A stretch of 44,828 nucleotides of DNA, taken from positions 1-44,828 of the forward strand of contig JAQYWR010000057.1 of the NCBI GenBank assembly GCA_029379225.1, read 5' to 3'. The DNA is from Nostoc sp. S4 (GTDB lineage Bacteria; Cyanobacteriota; Cyanobacteriia; Cyanobacteriales; Nostocaceae). Of the stretch, positions 1 to 8,400 are shown one piece after another; within the stretch, counting starts at the first letter, position 1, and the number at the start of each line of letters is the position of its first letter. The notes beneath the pieces are model-generated. The model searched no databases and was not told the DNA's origin. It saw only the letters and a list, made by a program, of their open reading frames with translations. Both the position numbers and the translations under genes were made by a program.

Positions 1-87
1 CCTTTTGTACGTAGTTGTGGTTTTGACATTCATTTTTCCAGGTGCAAGATATGAGTTAACGCCAGTTAAGAAAGTTAATACGTGCAG

Positions 88-117
88 ATTCCCGACTTTT
101 TTACAAAAGCCGGGAAT
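88..117 (+). terminator. Rho-independent terminator hairpin
   Basis: ATTCCCGACTTTT (88-100) pairs with AAAAGCCGGGAAT (105-117) around a 4-base loop, with 12 of 13 positions complementary. A T-rich stretch follows on the plus strand. It most likely ends a plus-strand gene lying to the left of the window. Confidence 0.7.
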
Positions 118-330
118 TTATTTTTGCAGTGGTCTATTGTACTGCCACTAACATTGATTAAAAAAAAGCTAAATACCTTACTAGCTCTCAATTTACAATC
201 ATTTAAAAAAATCAAGGTCTTAGCTAATGTAGTTTCATCACTGCATAATTGAATTCTGATTCTCCCCATTAACAATATAGAAGGTTAGTAAACCAGCTTA
301 ATCTTCAGTTTCAAATTTTTTCTCAGGAGA

Positions 331-370
331 ATGACTACTAACTAATGACTAATGACCTACGAATAATGAC
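331..370. repeat. Short heptamer-like tandem tract
   Basis: Degenerate copies of an ACTAATG/TAATGAC unit follow each other here. Short tandem repeats with a seven-base period are common between genes in filamentous cyanobacteria. No function is visible. Confidence 0.5.
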
Positions 371-489
371 AAAAAGGACTAAAATGCAGACTTTGGGAGC
401 ATCATCGCCCTTCATCCTTGTTGATAGAACTTGCATTTCTGAGTATTTCATGTAAATAATTCTAAGATATTGGGTATTTATATCTAAGT

Positions 490-1260
490 ATGAAACTGAA
501 AAATATACAGAAAATCTTTTCTCTTTTTGAAAGTCAATTTATTATCATTCTACTTTTGGCACTGTTTAGCTGTACTAGCTATCCTTTAACATTGATAGCA
601 AAGTCTCAACAGCCAGCTAGTAGTGGTAATCAACCACCACAAGATGGTTCGAGTAGAGGTAGGCCTTCTCAACGAGGAGGAGCAGGAAGCCGTGGTAGCT
701 GTCCATCTGTGGATGTACCGCTTATAGCTTTAATACCTGAAAAAAAAGTGGGTTTAGTTGTTGAAAAGAATACTACCTTTTGGGTGTTTGTACCTTATCA
801 ATCTAATGATGTACCTAGCGGAGAATTCGTTTTGCAAGATGAAGCAAATAACGACATTTACCGAGCTTCTTTTACCCTACCTAAGATACCAGGTATTGTT
901 AGCTTTAGTTTACCATCAGATGTATCACTGGAAGTTAATAAAACATATCAATGGTACTTTAAACTTTATTGTCATCAACAACAATTCGACCCAGTGTTTG
1001 TACGCGGATGGGTGCAGCGTGTAGCCTTAACATCTAACTTGGAAAGGCAGTTAAAAACAGCTACTAGAGAAGGCGATCGCATTCACCTATATACTCAAAA
1101 TGGTATTTGGTACTCAGCCCTAACAGAGTTAGCAAAACTCCGTCTTGCCGAACCCAAAAATGCCACTTTAGATAATGAATGGGCTAACCTACTGCAAAAT
1201 GTTGACTTAGAGAATTTAGTCCAAAAACCTCTTGTAGGAGAAGTCAAAATTAAACAGTAA
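490..1260 (+). CDS. DUF928 family exported protein
   Basis: This 256-residue protein matches the cyanobacterial DUF928 pattern. It has an RGGAGSRGSC stretch near residues 62-71, an ALIPEK segment, the FWVFVPY strand motif near residue 97, then a PGIVSFSLP strand and a C-terminal helical part. Residues 18-37 form a hydrophobic export segment. It contains an LFSC sequence that loosely resembles a lipobox, so it may be a Sec signal or a lipoprotein signal. DUF928 has no known biochemical role. Genes of this family are often found next to CHAT proteases and haemagglutinin-type exoproteins, as here, where the CHAT gene is convergent 139 bases downstream. A role at the cell envelope is inferred from that company. 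The first ATG is used; the region before it is AT-rich and shows no strong Shine-Dalgarno. Confidence 0.85.
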   Translation: MKLKNIQKIFSLFESQFIIILLLALFSCTSYPLTLIAKSQQPASSGNQPPQDGSSRGRPSQRGGAGSRGSCPSVDVPLIALIPEKKVGLVVEKNTTFWVFVPYQSNDVPSGEFVLQDEANNDIYRASFTLPKIPGIVSFSLPSDVSLEVNKTYQWYFKLYCHQQQFDPVFVRGWVQRVALTSNLERQLKTATREGDRIHLYTQNGIWYSALTELAKLRLAEPKNATLDNEWANLLQNVDLENLVQKPLVGEVKIKQ

Positions 1261-1399
1261 AAAGAGTTAGCTATTTGCATGTTTACTGGATGCTGATAGC
1301 TGAAATGAATAATTATAAATTACACCTCAACAAATCTTCCAACAAACGAGAATTCCCTAACTTATAAATTATTTTCGACTAGCGATGAGCAAAGCCCTT

Positions 1400-4168
1400 T
1401 TAAAGCCAGTTTCCCACTAATATATATGGTGCCCATAAATAAGGGATTTCATAATCATTCAACAGCTTAAGTTGAGCGTGACGGACAGCTTCAGCTTTAG
1501 TTACTTTGCTATTTTCTAATTCTTGATAAAACTGACTCATAAATTCAGCAGTAGACTCATCATCTATCGCCCACAAAGTTGCTAGTGTACTACGAGCGCC
1601 TGCACGTACTGCTATGCCAGCAAGTCCTAAAGTAGCTCGGTTGTCTCCTTGAGCGGTTTCACAAGCACTTAAGACAAGTAATTCAATAGCTTTAGATTCT
1701 TTTTGTCCGCTAAGTCGAATTAAATTATCAAAATCTTTGACTTTTAAGAGCTGCTCCCAAGTTAAAATAAATGTTTGATCCGGATTAGAACTAAATTCAC
1801 CATGAGTTGCTATATGAACTACTGTATATGGTACTTTTTTAATTTGATTCTGTAAATTTATTTTAGTAAAGGTTTGATTAAATAGTTCTGCATTTCTAGG
1901 TATAGCTGACTGAATTTGTTGTAATTCAACTTTGACATTTTTAAGTGGAGTAAATGAACGTCCTTCTATTCTACGTTGTTCGCTGACTCCCGCAATTAAT
2001 CCATTCAGTTGGACTTTTTGTAAAGATTTTGGTTCAATTAATTGCAACCCTGGAGCTAAGGATATAGCATATTTTTGAATTAAATACTTTTGGTGTTGGT
2101 TATCATATAAAACTGCCATCGGAATATTCCGTAACTCCCCATCTAGGACAAATACTAGAGTTTTTATATTCTTTCTTTCTAACTCAAGTTCTAATGGTTG
2201 AATTAGCCAGCTATAAACCTGTTGAGATAACCGATCGACATCTTTTATCCGGTCTGGTTGTCTTAAGTATTGCTGTAATTTTTCTAAAATACTTTCAACT
2301 TCTGTTGCTTTTTTATTAATTGTGTAATGACGTAGTTCAACTTGATTTGGTAACTTGAGAATAATATCTAAACGGTCTGTCAAAATAATCGGATAAATTA
2401 CTGCTGCTGTGGCATCCGTTTTGTCAACCACCTCATCAATTTGTTCGGGTGCAGCTTTTAAACAAGCTTCTCGGAAGAAATTTTCTAGTTCAGCTAGTTG
2501 CAAGGTTTCAAGTATGCCACGAGCTTGTTTTAAATTTTCTTGACTAATGCTTTCTTTTGTACTGGCTGTAGATGCAGGTTGCAAAAGTAAATCAATTAAT
2601 TGTCGATAAACAGGTTCTATATTATCTCGGAAGGAAAACTGGACATCTGGATTGAGAGCAATTAAGTCATTACGGAGATATTTGAGAGTATTTACTGCTT
2701 CAGTGTAAGATGCGATCGCCCCAGTCACATCTTGTTTTATTCTCAGTATGTATCCTAGTTGCCATTGCCATAAATAAGCTATATCTCCAGCTTTAATTGC
2801 TTGAGCTTGTATTAAAGCTTCTTCAGTGAGTTTTTCAGCATTAGGTATATCTTGGTTTTCTAAATATAATCCACCCAATGCACCTAAACCATAAGCAACT
2901 GAACGCCGATCGTTTATACTTTTAGCTTGTTGTACAGATGTCGCTAACATTTGAGCAATTTCTTTCCATGAAGGAATGTCTGCGTTAGTAGTTTGTTTTA
3001 AACATGCTAAGTTCTCAGCAAAATTAATTTGTGCATAATTTGCTGTGTGGCTTGGGGATATTTTAGCCAGATTAACCTGAATTTGGGAAGCTAATTTCTT
3101 AGCTTGAGTATATTGCTGAAGTTTCAACAATACACTTAAATTATTGAGTTGGGCTTGGATTTGTGAGAGTGGTGAGGTTGCTGTGGCGTCAGCTTCTTCG
3201 TAGAATTGCGCTGCTTGTTGGTAAAATTTGAGAGATTCTGTAGAGACAGGTCTGTTTATACAATGCAACGGAGTATAGTTTTCAAAACTGGTATTGTCTT
3301 GCGGCGAGATTTGGCTATTACCTAAAGCTAGTGCGGTATTACCTAAACTTAGCAGCGTAGCGCTGATTTCTGAAGCAGATTGTAATTTTTTGGCGATGTC
3401 TCGGCTTTGTTGTAAAACTTTGAAGGATAGTTCTAAATCACCAACTAGTTGTAGAACATCACCAAAGCTACGTAAAGCTATAGCTTTCACAAGCGAGTCT
3501 GGTTGTTTTTCAAGGCGGGGTTGCAATTCTTCTAAGGTAGCACGAGCTTGACGGTAAAGCCCTAAAGCTTGCTGTGCCATGCTTTGGTTAATTAAACTGC
3601 GGGTGATACCAACTTCATCACCCGCTTGAGCATAAGTATTAGCAGATTGCTTCCATGAATTTAAAGCTTGTTCGCTTCTACCTAGTTCTAATTGCAGATT
3701 TCCTTGAATATCTAGGGTTTGTGCCAAGATTAATCGAAAGTTCGGAGTTTTGTGTTGTGAGTTTTTTAAAAGGTTGAGGCTTTGTGCAATTGTAGCTTCT
3801 GCTTTTTCCCATTGTCCGAGTTGCTTAAAAACTAACGAAAGATTGCTGAGTGCGATCGCCTTTCCTAGTTCGTCTTTTTGTAGATTAAAAGTATCTGTTG
3901 CTTGTTGCAAAACTATCACTGCTTCGGATAGCTTTCCAGTTTCGTAGAGTTTTCGACCTTGTTCAACCAACAATTGAGCATTTGCTTGAGTCTGGGCAAA
4001 TTGAGAGAAGGCAGGAGAAATTCCCCAAACGCTTAATAAGGCAGCTAAGACAGCTATTGTAATTCTTTTTAACCACTTCTTAAAATAAAAGTGACCTTTG
4101 CAAGTCACGCTCATACTTTTTATGAAGCGCTTTAATATAAAGAAAAATTTAAATCTTTTTTTTGTCAT
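1400..4168 (-). CDS. CHAT-domain caspase-like protease with TPR repeats
   Basis: This 922-residue protein starts with a long basic N-region and a hydrophobic segment (about residues 36-55, ending SPAFSQ) that looks like a signal peptide. Helical TPR-type repeats fill about 60-480. The CHAT domain takes up the last 300 residues. The catalytic pair of the clan CD protease fold is present: His about 789 in IATHGEF and Cys about 836 in LSACETA, followed by the conserved LGLAGIAVRAGA and LWAIDDEST segments. CHAT proteins are caspase/separase-like peptidases; the substrate is unknown. The minus-strand leader has GAGG about nine bases before the ATG, supporting this start. The neighbours (DUF928, TPR protein, haemagglutinins) suggest a role in regulating or processing exported surface proteins; that is inference. 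Confidence 0.9.
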   Translation of the reverse strand: MTKKRFKFFFILKRFIKSMSVTCKGHFYFKKWLKRITIAVLAALLSVWGISPAFSQFAQTQANAQLLVEQGRKLYETGKLSEAVIVLQQATDTFNLQKDELGKAIALSNLSLVFKQLGQWEKAEATIAQSLNLLKNSQHKTPNFRLILAQTLDIQGNLQLELGRSEQALNSWKQSANTYAQAGDEVGITRSLINQSMAQQALGLYRQARATLEELQPRLEKQPDSLVKAIALRSFGDVLQLVGDLELSFKVLQQSRDIAKKLQSASEISATLLSLGNTALALGNSQISPQDNTSFENYTPLHCINRPVSTESLKFYQQAAQFYEEADATATSPLSQIQAQLNNLSVLLKLQQYTQAKKLASQIQVNLAKISPSHTANYAQINFAENLACLKQTTNADIPSWKEIAQMLATSVQQAKSINDRRSVAYGLGALGGLYLENQDIPNAEKLTEEALIQAQAIKAGDIAYLWQWQLGYILRIKQDVTGAIASYTEAVNTLKYLRNDLIALNPDVQFSFRDNIEPVYRQLIDLLLQPASTASTKESISQENLKQARGILETLQLAELENFFREACLKAAPEQIDEVVDKTDATAAVIYPIILTDRLDIILKLPNQVELRHYTINKKATEVESILEKLQQYLRQPDRIKDVDRLSQQVYSWLIQPLELELERKNIKTLVFVLDGELRNIPMAVLYDNQHQKYLIQKYAISLAPGLQLIEPKSLQKVQLNGLIAGVSEQRRIEGRSFTPLKNVKVELQQIQSAIPRNAELFNQTFTKINLQNQIKKVPYTVVHIATHGEFSSNPDQTFILTWEQLLKVKDFDNLIRLSGQKESKAIELLVLSACETAQGDNRATLGLAGIAVRAGARSTLATLWAIDDESTAEFMSQFYQELENSKVTKAEAVRHAQLKLLNDYEIPYLWAPYILVGNWL

Positions 4169-4490
4169 TGACTCTGCCTCGTACTAGTTTTGACTAATGG
4201 CAGCTTGACATGAGCAATCTATGAGCGCAATATTTGGCTTTGTTACCTTGCTCAAATGTATACAGCCATACCAAAGAGTAGTTATTACCCAATAATAACT
4301 ACTCTTTATCATACTTTGATTTAATATCAAGCAAAAATATATTTTATTTATATTTTCGCAGCATATAACAGATAATTTGAAAATTTTCTCAAATCAAGCC
4401 GTTTGATTTTTTATTGCTAGTTGCATAATATTGATTCGCTGATACCCATAAATATATAGAAATAAAGTTTCACATCATTAAGAGAAATAT
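4169..4490. promoter_or_regulatory. Divergent intergenic region between CHAT and TPR genes
   Basis: This 322-base AT-rich region separates two divergent genes and must hold both promoters. It contains a perfect 15-bp inverted repeat (4273-4307) and a 74-base leader (4417-4490). That leader recurs, with about three quarters identity by hand alignment, at 14658-14731. No gene is seen in it. Confidence 0.6.
4273..4307. promoter_or_regulatory. Perfect 15-bp inverted repeat
   Basis: AAAGAGTAGTTATTA (4273-4287) and TAATAACTACTCTTT (4293-4307) are exact reverse complements around the 5-base loop CCCAA. The position in the divergent CHAT/TPR promoter region fits an operator or a stem-loop in the 5' leader of the CHAT mRNA. 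The symmetric A and T ends would also allow a bidirectional terminator-like hairpin. Confidence 0.6.
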
Positions 4491-5198
4491 ATGTCAACTC
4501 TCACTTCTAAAATTGAGCAAAATAATTCTTGTAATGCCGTCAGTAATAAGATTATTACTATAGAACATCGTACACAAAGAAGTAGTAAATTAGTTTTCGA
4601 TCAAAGGTATTTACGCTCTAATGCTTTGAAATTAGCTAAACAAGGATATTATAGTCAAGCGATCGCCTTTTTTAATCAGCTAATTTACTCCAATTTTACT
4701 AATGCAATCGATTTTCACAACCGAGGACTAATTTATTTTCAAATTGGTGAAAACCAAAAAGCATTTTGTGACTATAACACTGCTTTAAAACTGAATCCCA
4801 AATTAGTAGCTGCTTATAACAATCGCGCAAATTACTATGTTGTTTGCGGAAACTTAACAGCAGCACTTGCCGACTACGACCAAGCAATTGATTTAAATCC
4901 TACCTATGTTCGAGCTTGGATTAATCGAGGCATAACCTTACGTGACTTAGGTCAATACGAAGAGGCAATTGAGAATTTTGAAATCGCTCTGCTTTTCGGT
5001 CAACTAGAAGCTTATATTTGGGCTGAATATGGCAGAACTTATCATCTTTGGGGTGATTGTAATTGTGCGATCGCTGCTTATAATCGTGCTTTTACACTAC
5101 TGTCCTGTATCAATTCTAAAAAGGAAGTTTTTAATTATCGCTTGCATTTACAACTTGAAAGTTGGTCAAATGAACTATCATATAGGAATCTGATTTGA
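4491..5198 (+). CDS. TPR repeat protein
   Basis: This 235-residue protein is built of tandem tetratricopeptide repeats from about residue 40 to 190. Canonical pieces are NRGLIYFQIGENQKAFCDY, NNRANYY...ALADYDQAIDLNP and NRGITLRDLGQYEEAIENF. There is no signal peptide, so a cytoplasmic protein-protein scaffold is likely. The ATG is preceded by AGAGA at a short distance. It is divergent from the CHAT-TPR gene and convergent with the first haemagglutinin gene. The first codons (LTSKI) and the whole leader are echoed in a decayed copy at 14658-14806. Partners are unknown. Confidence 0.8.
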   Translation: MSTLTSKIEQNNSCNAVSNKIITIEHRTQRSSKLVFDQRYLRSNALKLAKQGYYSQAIAFFNQLIYSNFTNAIDFHNRGLIYFQIGENQKAFCDYNTALKLNPKLVAAYNNRANYYVVCGNLTAALADYDQAIDLNPTYVRAWINRGITLRDLGQYEEAIENFEIALLFGQLEAYIWAEYGRTYHLWGDCNCAIAAYNRAFTLLSCINSKKEVFNYRLHLQLESWSNELSYRNLI

Positions 5199-5220
5199 TT
5201 CATGAAATTATTTGTGTGGG

Positions 5221-5255
5221 TAGGGAGTAGGGAGTAGGGAGTGGGGAGTAGGGAA
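5221..5255. repeat. TAGGGAG heptamer tandem repeat (5 copies)
   Basis: Five consecutive 7-base units (three exact TAGGGAG, then TGGGGAG and TAGGGAA) lie just after the TPR gene. This is the typical short tandem repeat class of heterocystous cyanobacteria. Confidence 0.85.
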
Positions 5256-5377
5256 TAAAAATGTTACAGGGTTAGCGAGTTTTTTCACCAAATAAAATAT
5301 GAGTCCTATATTAATTTGTAATTAACAAAACCTCTCTCAATCTAAGTTTAAGGATTAGAATCTGTTGTTTAATTTTA

Positions 5378-5411
5378 GAGAATTGGGATTGTTTGAACTT
5401 CTCCCAATCTC
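5378..5411 (-). terminator. Possible terminator of the first haemagglutinin gene
   Basis: GAG-A-ATTGGGA (5378-5388) pairs with TCCCAAT-CTC (5402-5411) with one bulged base, a few dozen bases beyond the stop of the minus-strand exoprotein gene. On the minus strand it is followed by an AT-rich stretch rather than a clean T run, so the call is tentative. Confidence 0.4.
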
Positions 5412-5435
5412 CAGGTCAGAGAAAAACAACTTGCA

Positions 5436-8400
5436 TTATTTATGAATAGCGGCGGCTTGGGATGGACAAGCTGCGATCGCAGAATTAAAAACATTTGTCT
5501 GCATGACTATGGGTGCAGCAGTAGTTAACTCCACTGCACCAGACTTGTCAATTACCCAACCAGTAGCTTCCACAATCGGGGTGCTGATTTGTTGAACTTT
5601 TAATTGACGGTTTTTGTGCGCCAAACCCCTGATAAAATGTGAATTCTCTCCTACATTTGTGTTTCTTTGTTCTTGAGGATTCAACGTTACCCAATCAACG
5701 GTTGCAGTTTGATTAGTACGAAGCACTTGAGTTGGTAGAGGTGGCAAACCGCCGCGTCCGGTGATGGTAAACGAATTGCCTTTAGAGGCTGGACAACCTT
5801 GGGCAATCAAACCGGAGCGATCTACAAAATTGGCTGGCAATTCTACCAATCCCGAACTGGGATCTATATCGGGTGTATTGACTTGCACTGAGCCATTCAA
5901 CTGCTGATTTTTGCCCGTGGCAGTAATATCGCTGTTTGGGGTGGGTACATTCTCAGGTTTAATGCCAAAAAGCGCTTGAGCATTAATAGTTACATTCCCA
6001 CCACGAAAATCTTTAGAATTAGCGCTGATATCGCTATTTTCTTGTGGAACAGCAACGATAAAACCATTTTTGGCATCAATATCAATGTTGCCTCCAGGGA
6101 TATTTTCACCAGTGGCGTTGGTAGTGATAGCACTGCCATTGCGTAATAGCAAAAAGGGAGTACGCAAGAAAATATCTCCTCCACCGCCTGTGGTGTCAGC
6201 ATTGATTTTTGCTCCATTGTAGAGACCGATGGAGTCAGCTGTTACAAATAACGAGCCTGCGGTGCCTTTGTTTGTACTGCTAACGGTCAATTGTGCCCCA
6301 TCTCGAATCGTTAAATCTCCTGCTTGCAAGGTCAAATCACCACCTGCACCGCTACCTGTTGTTTCTGCTGAAATTAGCGAACCATCGCCAGTTAGGGTAA
6401 TCGCTTGTGGAGCAGTCACACTCAAAGTTCCTCCCTTCCCAGCGCCAGAAGTAGCAGCCGATGCCTTTGATTTGCCTGAAAAATTGACTGTTAAGGTTTG
6501 CCCATTGTTATTGGGTTGAATTCTCAAGTTACCGCCTGGTGCTGCCCCTGTTGTCCCTGCTTCTAAAATGCTGCCATCTGTCAGGTTCAATTGTGCAGCT
6601 TGCACGGTTAGCTCACCTCCACTAGCTGCGGGGTTAGTAGAATTCGTCGCCGCCGAAACTCGCACCCCATTGCCAATGTCAAGCTTATTGGTGGCAATTT
6701 TCACATCTCCTGCAACTCCCGCACCACTACCTTCAGCTGTGGCGGCTAAAGTACCATTACCAGTTAGCCCGATCGACTCAGGAGCATTAACATTGAGAAT
6801 TCCTCCTTTGCCATCTCCAAAAGTCGATGCAGATATCAGTGAATTATCTTGGAAATTAATCTTCAACTGCCCTTGACTACCTGGTTGAATAGTTAAATCT
6901 CCGGCTGAACCTGCACCGCTGGTTTGAGCAAACACACCACTAGTATAACCAGAAACAAAAATTTCTGGGATATTTAGGATGATATCACCAGCTTCACCAC
7001 CACCAAAAGTAGAGGTGAGGATTTGTCCACCGTTAGCTGCGCTCAAGGTGTTGGCATTGACTGTGATATCGCCTCCTTTGGAGTCAGTCTGGGTTTGAGC
7101 ATCTAAAGCCGCTCCATCATTTATGTTCAGGCTATTTGTTATTAGGTTAATGTCACCGCCTTGGTCTATCTTGCTACTAATAGTTCCTAACTGGTTATTA
7201 CTACCACCACTACTTGAACGCAGACCACTACCATTACCAGACAAATTGACTTGCTGTGTTGCATTTACATTAATATTTCCAGCCTTGCCCTCTCCCAAAG
7301 TTTGCGTTTGTACAACACCTCCTCCAGTAATGGAAAGTAAACGAGTTTGCAGGTCAATCGAGCCACTATCGCCTCTTGCTCCTCCTGCGACTCCACTCAA
7401 AATTGAGCCATTATCTACTGAAATTGAGTCTGTTTGAATTGAGATGTTACCTGCATTGCTATTCTGCCCGAATGTGGTTGTGGCAACGGCTGCTCCATCT
7501 TTGATGATTAGTCGTCCTGTTTCAATCCTCAGGTTGCCTGCATTGCCAGTAGAGCCAACGGTCGCCTGGCTGAATACACCACTGGGAAATGAAGTATCTT
7601 TGGGATAATTGCTTTCATCGGTAGTAACGCCAGTAGGAACATAACCACCTAGATAAGTACCATTTGGCAGACCAGTATAAATAAAATTGTCAGTATCACC
7701 AAAAGGAGCTTTAAATGTTGCACCACTTATTTGTATAAAATCGGGAGCGCGTAGACTGACATCACCACCCTGTCCACTGCTATGGCTGCCTGCCGAGATT
7801 TGTCCGCCATTAGTAATAGAAATGGATGGAGCTGTAATCTGTATATCTCCTCCCTTTCCAGAGCCAAAAGTATCGCTAACGAGGAAATCACTTAAAACAA
7901 AAGGTGTCTGAGTATCGATAATGATGTTGCCAGACCCAAGAATTCCTGAAGTGTTTATTGTATAGGAATCTCTATTAGGTTTAAGACTTCCGGTTGCTTT
8001 CAGAGTAACATTACCCCCTTTTCCTCCAATTCCCACACTAGAATAGACGTTAGAAGAGAGAAAAGACGTAGAAATGCTACCTTTAGGAGCAGTTAAAGCG
8101 ATATCCCCTCCATTGCCTGCTATTCCGAAAGTAGAGTACGAATACGACGACATCTGACCAGTAGAAATGTTACCACTGTCAGCAGTTAAAGATATTACTC
8201 CTGCGTTGCCTGATTTGCCATTGCTATCAGACTGCGAAGCAGAATTTATCGGGCCAATCGAAACATTACCATTTGTAGTATGTAACGTGATTGCTCCTCC
8301 ATTGCCTGCCGTAGCAGAATTAGAGCTAGAATTTGAACCAGAGCCAGATTGAATGCGATCGCTAACAATGTCATTAGTGGCGCTCAAAGTGATATTGCCT

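Larger units (their letters stand above)
1..489. other. Left-edge intergenic region
   Basis: No convincing gene is visible. A strong terminator hairpin at 88-117 suggests that a plus-strand gene ends just before or at the left edge. A short heptamer-like tract lies at 331-370. The stretch before 490 is AT-rich and presumably holds the promoter of the DUF928 gene, but no clear -35/-10 pair could be fixed. A 66-codon minus-strand reading frame at 75-275 needs a TTG start and runs through the hairpin, so it was not accepted. Confidence 0.5.

Noticed and set aside
75..275. 66-codon minus-strand frame at the left edge
   Set aside because: It needs a TTG start, has no ribosome site and reads through a strong terminator hairpin.
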